Shown here in pieces: positions 8,308-17,176 of a stretch of 64,000 bases of DNA. How positions within the stretch are numbered: the stretch's first letter is position 1; every line of letters begins with the position of its first letter. The position numbers were made by a program, and so were the translations under genes. The notes under the pieces were generated by a model. That model saw only the letters and a list, made by a program, of their open reading frames with translations. It made no database searches and had not been told where the DNA came from. Source of the DNA: Odiellus spinosus (taxonomy: Eukaryota; Arthropoda; Arachnida; Opiliones; Phalangiidae); the NCBI GenBank assembly GCA_963920705.1, contig CAWUCO010000289.1, positions 868,001 to 932,000 on the forward strand, read 5' to 3'.

Positions 8308-11274
8308 TTAATTTTGTAATATAATATTAAGGTTATCATAATCAATTTGTATAAGCCACGCAATTATTCTTTTTTTATACATATCTAGGATTGAAATTTT
8401 TTTTGTTGAATGGTCTAGCGTATTAAACAGTTTTGGGCCAAGATAAGAGGCGTGCTTTTGGCCAATAGTTTTTAAAGACTTAGATGATAGCAAGTTGCCT
8501 TCCTGGGCAAATCTTGTACTATACACTTTAGACGGTTCCATGTACTGTCTATTTTTAAAGGTGTGTATTAATATTTCTTTAGCGTATAAATGCTTAATAG
8601 AAAAAACCTTAAAGTCTTTATACAGTAAAATCTTAGAGTAATAGTTATCTTTCCTTAAACATAGTCTTATTATTTTTCTTTGTAGAATTTCTAATGGCTC
8701 TAAAATGGTGTCGAAAGTTCCGCCCCATCCAATAATTCCATATGATATTATAGACTGAACTAGCGCGTAATAAATTGTCTTTAGCCATGGTAATTCTAAG
8801 AAATTACGAATTTCTCGAAATTTATACAGGCATAAGCGAATTTTGTTTGAGGCGTAGGTTATGTGATTTTGCCATCTTAGATTATTATCTATTATTACTC
8901 CCAGGTATTTAATTTTTTTAACTCGTTCTAAGATACGACAGTGTATCGCGCAGTTTACGCAATTTTCTAAAGAGCTATCTGAATGGTTTCGTAGTTCAGG
9001 GAGTGGTTCGTTTATCTCCCTCAAAGAAAAACATACGTATTTCGTTTTAGTAATGTTTAGTGTTAATAGATTTTCTTTGAGTTTAGCGCAAATTTTATTT
9101 AAAGCTCTTTGGGCTCTAGCAAAGACTTCAGTCCAGTTCTCGCCCTCAAAGAGTAACGTAGTATCATCCGCGAAGGATATTAGATTGCCGTCAATTAAAA
9201 TGTTACATAAATCATTTATATAGACGAGAAACAATATCGGGCCAATTATAGTTCCTTGTGGTATACCGTATTTCGTAGTACGCGGATCACTAAGCGTGTT
9301 TTTAATTTTAACCACCACATCCCTCTCACTCAGATAACTCCTAAACCAATTTAGGGCTATGCCGCGTATTCCAGCTTTCTCTAGTTTCCGAATCAATAAG
9401 GTGTGGGAGACCGTATCAAAAGCCTTTCTTAAGTCAAGGAAGATTCCAATAGATTTTTTACTTTTATCTAACGCCTTATATAAGGCGTCCGTCACTTCCA
9501 AAATCGCGCTACTAGTGTCGAGTCCCTTACGGAAACCATATTGGTTCTTGGAGAGATATTTACAATTCTCCAAGAATTCAATCAGTTGGTTTTTTATGAC
9601 TTTCTCAAAGATTTTTGAGATATTACTCAGGAGGGCTATCGGTCTATAATTCTCTAAATCCATTCGGCTTCCCGATTTAAAGATAGGAATTATTATTGCC
9701 TTCTTAAAGATGTTAGGGAAAATACCCGTTAATAGTGATAGGTTTATGATATGAGATATCGGATTTGATATATATGGACTCAATGTTTTAAGGGTTTTGA
9801 TATCTATATCATCGTGTCCATTAGATGTCGAGCTCTTTAAGGAGGCAATAATTGTCTTGATGTCAGCTGGAATAGTCGGCGAGAAAAACAACGATTTCGG
9901 ATTACTTTCTTTTGGTTCTAGGGTATTTACTATGTTTGGGTCGATAGATAAAATATCGTTCGCTAATTTTTCTCCTACTGAGGAAAGATATTCGTTAAAA
10001 AGATTTGTCATTTCTTTGGGTTTTTTGTCGCTAGTTAAAATTTGGTTACCATGTTTGATTTTGTCTATGGGGGTATGTTTTTTCGAGTTATTTGTAGATT
10101 CGTTTAAAGTTTTCCAAATTAATTTTGGGTCGCGATAACAGTTTTCAATCTTTTTTTTATAATAATCATTTTTAGTGTGTCTTATCAGTAGAGTAAGTTT
10201 GTTTCGATATTTTAGGTAATAACTTTTTAAAATCATGTTAAATGGTTCTTTTTTAACACGCTTTGCCAGGGAATCCCTTTTCCTCATTGATATAATTAGG
10301 GAATTAGTTACCCAAGGTTTGAGTTTCTGTTTTTTATGAGTATAGCTAACATGGCGCTTTTCTAATACTAAACCTACGTGTTTTTTTAGCGTTTCTACGA
10401 ATAAGTTAGACGCTTTGTTAGGGTCATTTTCGGTTAAGACATTATTCCATAATTCTTTCTCTACGTTTACAGCTAATCTTTCGTAGTCAATTTTAGTAAC
10501 TATTTTTTGGTTATTCGGTTTTTTCTTATTTCGCACGTTATAAATATTAATCAGAGTAGCAAAGTGATCGGTAATTCCAACTTCATCTACAATAGATGTA
10601 ATTTCATTCAATTTACGTTGTTTAATGAATATATGGTCAAGACACGTTTTTGAAGTCCCAGTGACCCGAGTTGGGCTATTAATACACGAGTGAAAACCTT
10701 TTTCATGCAGAAATGTTAAATAGTCCGCAACCGTTGTCTCTTCGGGTGATAGTAAATCAATGTTAATGTCTCCAGACCAAATTACATTTTTTTCGTTTAT
10801 ATCAGTTAGTGTTTTTAGATTCTCCAAAAATTCTAAGATATTGTTACTTGGGGATCGATAACATCCTATTATTTTATACGTTAGGTCGTTAGGTAGTTGA
10901 ATGTCGACGGTTTTTGTTGTTGCGCCGCATATCTTAAAATCATTTTCAGTGCATGTTATATCGTTTTTTATGTAAATAATAACTCCATCATTTTTATTTT
11001 GAAATTCTTTTGAAAAGACATGGTTATAACCACTTATTTCGAATTCCGAATTATCTAAAATTTCAAAGGTTTCTGTTAGTATAATTATATCCAGTGTTAC
11101 ATTAATCGTTTCTAAATATACAACAAATTCATCAAAATGTTTTCGCAAACTACGAATATTTAGATGAAATATATTCAAATCATTTATATTGAAATTAAAA
11201 TTGTTAGGGTTACGTAGATTTTCATAAGAGTTATTAATATTAGGGTTCAAAAATTCATCATCGTGATCAATCAT
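8308..11274 (-). CDS. retrotransposon ORF2: AP-like endonuclease and reverse transcriptase
   Basis: A 988-residue polyprotein that nicks target DNA and copies element RNA at the nick. The endonuclease/exonuclease/phosphatase domain covers about residues 33-245 and keeps LNIRSL (N39), LTET (E68), SGDINIDLL (D169, N171), LDHIF (D213, H214) and ITDHF (D236, H237). The reverse transcriptase covers about residues 525-780, with NYRPIALLSNISKIFEKV, QYGFRKG, LDLRKAFD (D614), YGIPQGTIIGP and FADD (D703, D704). A C-terminal region of about 200 residues carries no zinc knuckle I can see. No internal stop or frameshift is present and all catalytic residues are kept, so ORF2 itself could be functional. 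The start used is the first ATG, 79 nt after ORF1. Confidence 0.9.
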   Translation of the reverse strand: MIDHDDEFLNPNINNSYENLRNPNNFNFNINDLNIFHLNIRSLRKHFDEFVVYLETINVTLDIIILTETFEILDNSEFEISGYNHVFSKEFQNKNDGVIIYIKNDITCTENDFKICGATTKTVDIQLPNDLTYKIIGCYRSPSNNILEFLENLKTLTDINEKNVIWSGDINIDLLSPEETTVADYLTFLHEKGFHSCINSPTRVTGTSKTCLDHIFIKQRKLNEITSIVDEVGITDHFATLINIYNVRNKKKPNNQKIVTKIDYERLAVNVEKELWNNVLTENDPNKASNLFVETLKKHVGLVLEKRHVSYTHKKQKLKPWVTNSLIISMRKRDSLAKRVKKEPFNMILKSYYLKYRNKLTLLIRHTKNDYYKKKIENCYRDPKLIWKTLNESTNNSKKHTPIDKIKHGNQILTSDKKPKEMTNLFNEYLSSVGEKLANDILSIDPNIVNTLEPKESNPKSLFFSPTIPADIKTIIASLKSSTSNGHDDIDIKTLKTLSPYISNPISHIINLSLLTGIFPNIFKKAIIIPIFKSGSRMDLENYRPIALLSNISKIFEKVIKNQLIEFLENCKYLSKNQYGFRKGLDTSSAILEVTDALYKALDKSKKSIGIFLDLRKAFDTVSHTLLIRKLEKAGIRGIALNWFRSYLSERDVVVKIKNTLSDPRTTKYGIPQGTIIGPILFLVYINDLCNILIDGNLISFADDTTLLFEGENWTEVFARAQRALNKICAKLKENLLTLNITKTKYVCFSLREINEPLPELRNHSDSSLENCVNCAIHCRILERVKKIKYLGVIIDNNLRWQNHITYASNKIRLCLYKFREIRNFLELPWLKTIYYALVQSIISYGIIGWGGTFDTILEPLEILQRKIIRLCLRKDNYYSKILLYKDFKVFSIKHLYAKEILIHTFKNRQYMEPSKVYSTRFAQEGNLLSSKSLKTIGQKHASYLGPKLFNTLDHSTKKISILDMYKKRIIAWLIQIDYDNLNIILQN

Positions 11275-11353
11275 TGGGCAAAAAAGAAAAAATAAACAAA
11301 TAGATAATTTCTTATCTTATAATTTTAAAGTGGTTTTAGGTCATCTAGGGTTT

Positions 11354-12386
11354 TTATTCGAATAGAGGGCGTATTATCACTTTTTCGCATAAAAATTTTC
11401 CGTCTGTTACCCAAACATATTTAAAGCTTTTATTGCGAGCTAGTAATTTAGTTTCAAATAGTAATTTTTTATTAGTAAAAGTTAATTGTTCATTAATGTA
11501 GACCCTATTGTTTTTTAATCCTGGATTAATTTCTGTAGTCTTTAGGTCTCTCTTTAATTTTGCTTGTTTAAGCCACATGTCTCTAGCTTTTTTATTGTTA
11601 AATGTAACACGAATAAGTGGGGTTTGCTTATTTGATCTTGGTAGGCGGTATACGTCTATTATATCATTAGTGTCGTAATTGACTCCAATTATTTTAGCCA
11701 AGGATTCTAAAATAACTTCCATTTGCTCATTTTTAGTAATTTCGATACCCGTGATTTCTAATTTTAAACTCAAGTTGTCTTGTTTAATTTCGTTTAACAT
11801 TATTTCTTGGTTATGTACTTTCAAAGACAAATCAACGTTTTTTAATTTGAGATCATCGTTATCTTTTTTAAGAATTGTAACTTCGCTAGATAGGTTCCCT
11901 AAATTAACGTTAAAATCATCTATTTTATCTGAACAAAACTGAAGAGATTTTTCTATATCATTTACTTTAGCTTCAATATCCGCTATCTTATTGACTTTAA
12001 TTTCAATGTCCGCTATTTTATTTACTTTTCTTTCAATGTCTGCGATTTTGCTCACTTTCGCTTCGATTTCATCAATTTCATTTATTTTAGCGTGAATCTC
12101 ACCCACTTGTAGCATGAATCTCACCCACTTGTAGCATAAGTAGTTTTAGATCTCCACTTGCTTGACTTTCTTCTATGTCGTCAAAGTGCGCTCCACTGTT
12201 CGATCTAGTGGTTGGCGGTTTACAAGTTTCGCATTTCCATGTTGATTTCCGTGATCCTAATTTTCGATAGTTGTCTTCATTCTTAATATTCGTACAGGAA
12301 AAGTGGAGATATTCCTTGCAATTTGAGCACTGAATAATGTCTTTTGAGTTATCGGCAAATATAATAGAGCACTTTTTGCATGGCAT
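11354..12386 (-). pseudogene. retrotransposon ORF1, broken by a 22-bp tandem duplication
   Basis: The first part (12386-12099) begins with a PHD-type zinc finger: C3, C6, C20, C23, H28, C31, C52, C55. It runs into a wrong-frame stop after the motif MLQVGEIHA. The second part (12124-11354) reopens at the same motif, then shows a coiled coil of repeated KIADIE-KVN units (about residues 15-120) and a C-terminal domain resembling the baculovirus FP25K fold found in many insect ORF1 proteins (NNRVYINEQLT, FKYVWV). The break is an exact 22-bp duplication, 12094-12115 repeated at 12116-12137, which shifts the frame by one. ORF1p normally binds element RNA. This copy is likely inactive unless the frameshift is bypassed. 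Confidence 0.85.
12094..12137 (-). repeat. 22-bp tandem duplication inside ORF1
   Basis: GAATCTCACCCACTTGTAGC plus AT occurs twice in direct succession. The length is not a multiple of 3 and causes the ORF1 frameshift. Confidence 0.95.
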
Positions 12387-12504
12387 CTTGTACGCCTAGT
12401 AGCCAAGCGTTTTAATATTATAAAAAAGCTTTGATACTATCAATGTTGTAACGTTATCGGAGCTGATAAGAAACGTGACTGCTCGATACGAGATTATTTT
12501 CGCT

Positions 12505-12860
12505 ATTTATCAATTTTTAACTTAGATACCCGTGCGAACAGGCATTTATATATTATCTTTGTCATTTTATCTTGGGTACTCGTGCGAACGGGACCTAATA
12601 TCTATTCTTTATTAAGTCATTTTTATCTTGGAAACTCGTCTTTATATCTATTCTTTATTAAGTCATTTTATCTTGGATACCCAGCGAACACGCCTTTATA
12701 TCTAATCTTTATTAATTTTTACCTTGGATACCCTTGTGACGGCACCTCTACATCTAATCTTTATCGTCTTATCTTGGCTACCCGTGAAAACGCACCATAA
12801 TATCTAAAATTTATTAATTCATTTTATCTTGAACACCCGTGAAAACACGCCTTTATCTAA
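12505..12860 (+). repeat. 50-bp satellite, right half
   Basis: About seven diverged units with the same cores as 7845-8074 (CTTGGATACCCGTG, ATATCTAATCTTTATTAA). Several units carry small indels, so this half is less regular. Together the halves mark an older satellite later split by the retrotransposon. Confidence 0.75.
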
Positions 12861-12864
12861 TCAA

Positions 12865-13232
12865 CCTATAAGAAAATATTGAATATCTTCGAAAATATCT
12901 TTTATATTAAATTTGCGTTTCAGCAACATTGGTTTTTAGATTAAGTTAAATCATTTAATCTGTTTTAATTTTAATTTAAATGAATATTACGTTTCAATTC
13001 AGTAAAAGCAATAACCTCAGAAGGCTAAAATAGACGCGAATCCAAAAGATACTATATAAGGCGTTCGTTTATCATTATAAACTAACAAGCGAGTAACGGT
13101 TGCTGCTCTTCAATGAGCTGTGGTGGATGTACGTTTACAGCATGGTAGAAGCTAATAACTGTACATGCGAATTCTATTGGATGGTAAAGACAGATCCTCT
13201 CCGCGAACAAAAAGTTCACTCGGAGAGGTACG
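12865..13232 (-). mobile_element. diverged, internally deleted relative of the 4.46-kb element
   Basis: It aligns with the left end of the element in reverse orientation. Shared landmarks are a TTTCAGC block, AGATTAAGTTAA, CGTTTCAATTCA, the ACTATATAAGGCG TATA box and the terminal hairpin (CCTCTCCG...CGGAGAGGT). The palindrome block, the TCTGTGTG tract and everything beyond about 370 bp are absent. The hairpin arms have changed together (CCTCTCCG pairs with CGGAGAGG, versus CCTCCCCG with CGGGGAGG), a compensatory change suggesting that the stem is maintained. Confidence 0.6.
13194..13232. repeat. terminal hairpin of the diverged element
   Basis: CCTCTCCG-CGAAC, A-rich loop, GTTCACT-CGGAGAGG. 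Same design and place as 689-720. Confidence 0.7.
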
Positions 13233-13280
13233 AAGACGAAAGTTTTTCGATTCGATGACGTATTTCGTCTTATTGCAAGA

Positions 13281-13330
13281 CGCCGACGCCAACGCCAACG
13301 CCAACGCCGACGCCGAGGCCAACGCCGCAG
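13281..13330 (+). repeat. GCC(A/G)AC hexamer repeat
   Basis: About eight 6-bp units of GCCAAC/GCCGAC/GCCGAGG type. They encode an Asn/Asp-Ala run within a 63-residue open frame (13165-13356) that has no other support. Confidence 0.6.
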
Positions 13331-13515
13331 TGAATACAGTACCTAGACCCCACTAGGGTTGGGTCTAGCTAAAAACCTCAGTTACCATTGACAAAAAAGA
13401 TTCCACCTCATAAGACAAATCTCCATAGACTTTTCTAATGAAATTTTGAGACACCTATAAATAAAACAGGCCAGCTGGCCTGTTTTTAATAATTTTAGTT
13501 CCAAAAGGTTGCGTA
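13331..13515. other. short unique stretch with a small hairpin
   Basis: Contains CAGGCCAGCTGGCCTG, a perfect 16-bp palindrome at about 13468-13483, followed by a T-run. No gene seen. Confidence 0.5.
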
Positions 13516-13552
13516 TTATTATAAGAGATTATTATTATTATTATTATAAGAG

Positions 13553-13597
<45 letters not shown>

Positions 13598-13601
13598 AGA
13601 G

Positions 13602-13646
<45 letters not shown>

Positions 13647-13929
13647 AGAGATTATTATTTTTTTTTTGTTTGGTTTTCTCGGCATAACCCGGAGTAAGTT
13701 TGGCGGAGGAATTCACCTCAAGCCGGTTCATTTAGAAATTTCCTGCATATATGGCAAGTTTGTAGAATAGCACTTTTTTGAATATTACGAATTAAATGTC
13801 GCGATAAATTGAGTTTTTCCAGATTATTAGCTAAGTTTGTGGAAATAGCTCCGGTAGCTGAAATTACAATGGGTATAATGATTACTTGTTGTTGTTTCCA
13901 AATTCTTTGAATTTCAATTGCCAAGTTAC

Positions 13930-13981
<52 letters not shown>

Positions 13982-14112
13982 AGAGATTATTATTATTATT
14001 ATTATAAGAGATTATTATTATTATAAGAGATTATTATTATTATTATAAGAGATTATTATTATTATTATAAGAGATTATTATAAGAGATTATTATTATTAT
14101 TTTAAGAGATTT
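13516..14112 (+). repeat. (TTA)n satellite with interspersed ATAAGAGA
   Basis: Runs of TTA/ATT triplets of variable length separated by ATAAGAGA. They lie on both sides of a retrotransposon remnant (13660-13924), whose own 3' end is an A/TAA-rich tail. The array probably grew from such a tail. Confidence 0.85.
13660..13924 (-). pseudogene. 3' end of a second non-LTR retrotransposon, 5'-truncated
   Basis: Sixty-eight residues on the minus strand (13924-13718) resemble the extreme C-terminus of insect non-LTR polyproteins: AIEIQRIWKQQQV, VIISATGAI, LEKLNLS, QKSAILQTCHICRKFL. The stop is followed by a short 3' UTR with CCGGGTTATGCCGAG and an A-rich tail. Everything upstream, including the RT domain, is missing and replaced by TTA repeat. 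It is not related to the element at 8072-12500. Confidence 0.6.
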
Positions 14113-14571
14113 ATTTATCTATAAGAATAATACATATATATTTTTAAATTAGGGAATTCCAACTTCAAATAGGAATTTTGACTCTAACCGCAACAATTGG
14201 GATATGTACTGAAACTTCGTTCCTTGTGTACAAAACCGCAAAAGGAGCCGATTTACGGCACTTGCCAACAAATGGGAAGCACGTATAGGTTTCGCAATTC
14301 ATTGCAAGAATACCGGGGAAGGAGGCAGTGTTGGCCGATTTCTTCGTCACGGAAGCGACGGGCCCTACCAAAATATGTAATTACTAAAAATTAATTATCC
14401 TTTTAATAAACCGGCAGAGAACTGACATTTGGAACGTGTAGGTAAAGCTAACACAGCTTTATTCACACGCTTCATTCGTTCGATTTCTCAATCCTCTATC
14501 GTGTATGACTAACATCACAGTGTATAATATAATATTTATTTATTTATTTAATCATTTAACCAGCCTCAAAT
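14113..14571. other. unique stretch, possible exon remnant on the minus strand
   Basis: A 68-codon minus-strand frame (14371-14165) lacks an ATG but is preceded by a T-rich tract and an AG at about 14368, as at a splice acceptor. The peptide contains CETYTCFPFVGKC and is not recognised. A plus-strand frame overlaps it (14197-14394). Neither is convincing alone. Confidence 0.2.
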
Positions 14572-15216
14572 ATGTTTGAGATGATAATGGGCGCTCCAAA
14601 CGCCGCTGTGGCTAATACCACGAGGTCGAGACCAAACAAGAGGAATCGACGGATGATGGCTGCGGCCAGCAGCGGAGATGGAGAAGCAAAAAGGGGAGGA
14701 AAGGGCGCTTCCAAAAAGCGGTCAGTCACTGCCGCCACTAGAGGCGTTAGTCTTGGGGCCATTGCTGCTCAATGGGCCGCCAATCCAGGGGCGATCGCCG
14801 CTCAATGGGCCGCCGCCAATCCTGGGGCCATCTGCGCTCAATGGGCCGCCGCCAATCCTGGGGCCATCGCCGCTCAATGGGCCGCCGCCAATCCAGGGGT
14901 CACTGCAGCTCAATTGGCCGCCGCCGCCAATCCAGGGGCCATCGCCGCTCAATGGGCCGCCGCCGCCAATCCAGGGGCCATCACCGATCAATGGGCTGCT
15001 GCCAATCCATGGGCCATCACCGATCAATGGGCTGCTGCCAATCCATGGGCCAACAACGCCGCCGCAAATCTTGGGGCCAACAACGCCGCCGCCAATCTTG
15101 GGGCCAACAACGCCGCCGCCAATCTTGGGGCCAACAACACCGCCGCCAATCTTGGGGCCAACAACGCCGCTGCCAATCTTGGGGCCGCCGCCGCCACTCG
15201 ACGGGCCGCAGAGTAA
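14572..15216 (+). CDS. possible repeat protein over a GC-rich minisatellite
   Basis: This 214-residue ATG frame has a basic head (TTRSRPNKRNRR; KRGGKGASKKR) followed by repeats of the type NPGAIAAQWAAA, then NNAAANLGA. The DNA is a minisatellite with 36-42-bp units from about 14755, then five 27-bp units from about 15047. All length changes are multiples of three, so the frame never breaks. The next forward frame (14678-15247) is also open and encodes PPPILGPSPLNG repeats, and minus-strand frames are open too, so the true frame, if any, is uncertain. The sequence contrasts sharply in GC content with its AT-rich surroundings. It could be a structural repeat protein exon or a non-coding minisatellite. 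Confidence 0.35.
   Translation: MFEMIMGAPNAAVANTTRSRPNKRNRRMMAAASSGDGEAKRGGKGASKKRSVTAATRGVSLGAIAAQWAANPGAIAAQWAAANPGAICAQWAAANPGAIAAQWAAANPGVTAAQLAAAANPGAIAAQWAAAANPGAITDQWAAANPWAITDQWAAANPWANNAAANLGANNAAANLGANNAAANLGANNTAANLGANNAAANLGAAAATRRAAE
14755..15190 (+). repeat. GC-rich minisatellite, 36-42-bp then 27-bp units
   Basis: Units contain CAATCCWGGGGCCAT and CTCAATGGGCCGCC. The right part switches to a 27-bp unit with CCAACAACGCCGCC and AATCTTGGGG. Unit lengths differ by whole GCC triplets. Confidence 0.85.
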
Positions 15217-15383
15217 AAACGGGCATCCGCAGCCGCCACCATTCTAGGGGCCACCGCAGGTAAAAATCATACTTCTATATTTAAAGGGAGGATGAAGGCG
15301 AATAATTAAAAATAACAAAATATATTTAGTTAGAAATTAAAGTAGGCTTAACAGGATCCATAAGGAATTAACCCCTTTAATTC
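15217..15383. other. unique junction before the tRNA array
   Basis: AT-rich, no gene seen. The array starts abruptly at about 15384 with ATGCAAC, which is the 3' end of a tRNA unit. Confidence 0.6.
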
Positions 15384-15451
15384 ATGCAACTTTTTGGATT
15401 CAAAAATCCTCTCATTATTGGTGAACTTCAAGAATTAAACCAAGGAACCGA

Positions 15452-15522
15452 GCATCGGTGGTTCAGTGGTAGAATGCTCGCCAGCCACGCGGGCGGCCCG
15501 GGTTCGATTCCCGGACGATACA
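15452..15522 (+). tRNA. first full-length unit of the array, probably defective
   Basis: A 71-nt tRNA-Gly body with all arms, but U33 of the anticodon loop is A (loop CAGCCAC) and the acceptor 3' strand reads ACGATAC, so two or more pairs are lost. The same U33 change recurs at 16285, one 833-bp repeat later. Confidence 0.6.
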
Positions 15523-15585
15523 ACTTTTTGGATTCAAAAATCCTCTCATTATTGGTGAACTTCAAGAATTAAACCAAGGAACCGA

Positions 15586-15635
15586 GCATCGGTGGTTCAG
15601 TGGTAGAATGCTCGCCTGCCACGCGGGCCGATGCA
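15586..15635 (+). pseudogene. T-armless tRNA-Gly(GCC), type example of the 113-bp unit
   Basis: Fifty nucleotides: acceptor GCATCGG, D arm, and an anticodon arm with loop CTGCCAC (anticodon GCC), then directly CCGATGC plus discriminator A. Compared with the full tRNA, exactly the variable region (CGGC), T stem and T loop are absent. The acceptor, D and anticodon stems all still pair. The Pol III A box is kept; the B box lay in the lost T arm. A T5 run follows two bases after the end. Not expected to be a normal elongator, but it retains an intact 5' half. Confidence 0.85.
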
Positions 15636-16058
15636 ACTTTTTGGATTCAAAAATCCTCTCGTTATTGGTGAACTTCAAGAATTAAACCAACGAACCGAGC
15701 ATCGGTGGTTCAGTGGTAGAATGCTCGCCTGCCACGCGGGCCGATGCAACTTTTTGGATTCAAAAATCCTCTCATTATTGGTGAACTTCAAGAATTAAAC
15801 CAAGGAACCGAGCATCGGTGGTTCAGTGGTAGAATGCTCGCCTGCCACGCGGGCCGATGCAACTTTTTGGATTCAAAAATCCTCTCGTTATTAGTGAACT
15901 TCAAGAATTAAACCAAGGAACCGAGCATCGGTAGTTCAGTGGTAGAATGCTCGCCTGCCACGCGGGCGGCCCGGGTTCGATTCCCAGCCGATGCAACTTT
16001 CTGGATTCAAAAATCCTCTCATTATTGGTGAACTTCAAGAATTAAACCAATGAACCGA

Positions 16059-16108
16059 GCATCGGTGGTTCAGTGGTAGAATGCTCGCCTTCCACGCGGG
16101 CCGATGCA
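16059..16108 (+). pseudogene. T-armless unit with anticodon TCC
   Basis: The anticodon loop is CTTCCAC instead of CTGCCAC, so the anticodon reads TCC, still a glycine anticodon. The same change occurs at 51450-51499 and 60103-60152. Confidence 0.75.
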
Positions 16109-17003
16109 ACTTTTTGGATTCAAAAATCCTCTCGTTATTGGTGAACTTCAAGAATTAAACCAAGGAACCGAGCATCGGTAGTTCAGTGGTAGAATGCTCG
16201 CCTGCCACGCGGGCCGATGCAACTTTTTGGATTCAAAAATCCTCTCATTATTGGTGAACTTCAAGAATTAAACCAAGGAACCGAGCATCGGTGGTTCAGT
16301 GGTAGAATGCTCGCCAGCCACGCGGGCGGCCCGGGTTCGATTCCCGGACGATGCAAATTTTGGATTCAAAAATCCTCTCATTATTGGTGAACTTCAAGAA
16401 TTAAACCAAGGAACCGAGCATCGGTGGTTCAGTGGTAGAATGCTCGCCTGCCACGCGGGCCGATGCAACTTTTTGGATTCAAAAATCCTCTCGTTATTGG
16501 TGAACTTCAAGAATTAAACCAACGAACCGAGCATCGGTGGTTCAGTGGTAGAATGCTCGCCTGCCACGCGGGCCGATGCAACTTTTTGGATTCAAAAATC
16601 CTCTCATTATTGGTACACTTCAAGAATTAAACCAAGGAACCGAGCATCGGTGGTTCAGTGGTAGAATGCTCGCCTGCCACGCGGGCCGATGCAACTTTTT
16701 GGATTCAAAAATCCTCTCGTTATTGGTGAACTTCAAGAATTAAACCAAGGAACCGAGCATCGGTAGTTCAGTGGTAGAATGCTCGCCTGCCACGCGGGCC
16801 GATGCAACTTTTTGGATTCAAAAATCCTCTCGTTATTGGTGAACTTCAAGAATTAACCCAAGGAACCGAGCATCGGTAGTTCAGTGGTAGAATGCTCGCC
16901 TGCCACGCGGGCGGCCCGGGTTCGATTCCCAGCCGATGCAACTTTCTGGATTCAAAAATCCTCTCATTATTGGTGAACTTCAAGAATTAAACCAAGGAAC
17001 CGC

Positions 17004-17045
17004 GCATCGGTGGTAGAATGCTCGCCTGCCACGCGGGCCGATGCA
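17004..17045 (+). pseudogene. 42-nt unit lacking the D loop and the T arm
   Basis: As the 50-nt form but with a further 8-nt deletion in the D arm, so GCATCGG is followed by TGGTAGAATG. Acceptor and anticodon stems are intact. The A box is destroyed. The only such copy noticed. Confidence 0.8.
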
Positions 17046-17105
17046 ACTTTTTGGATTCAAAAATCCTCTCGTTATTGAACTTCAAGAATTACACCAAGGA
17101 ACCGA

Positions 17106-17176
17106 GCATCGGTGGTTCAGTGGTAGAATGCTCGCCTGCCACGCGGGCGGCCCGGGTTCGATTCCCGGCCGATGCA
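17106..17176 (+). tRNA. tRNA-Gly(GCC), intact
   Basis: Matches the full consensus at all 71 positions. Acceptor GCATCGG/CCGATGC, anticodon GCC, A box TGGTTCAGTGG, B box GGTTCGATTCC, T5 terminator two bases downstream. It decodes GGC/GGU glycine codons if expressed. Confidence 0.9.

Larger units (their letters stand above)
8072..12500 (-). mobile_element. non-LTR retrotransposon, CR1/Jockey-superfamily type, nearly full length
   Basis: Reading on the minus strand: a short 5' UTR, ORF1 (PHD finger, coiled coil, FP25K-like C-terminus), a 79-nt gap, ORF2 (endonuclease plus reverse transcriptase), a 3' UTR with a hairpin, and an (AAT)n tail. It sits inside one unit of a 50-bp satellite, and satellite continues on both sides, so both ends are constrained to within about 15 bp. 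I see no long target-site duplication. The endonuclease fold, RT motifs, PHD-bearing ORF1 and microsatellite tail fit the CR1/L2 group; the exact clade needs a tree. Confidence 0.85.

Noticed and set aside
9359..10138. Plus-strand frames of 96 and 113 codons
   Set aside because: Antisense shadows of the reverse transcriptase ORF on the minus strand.
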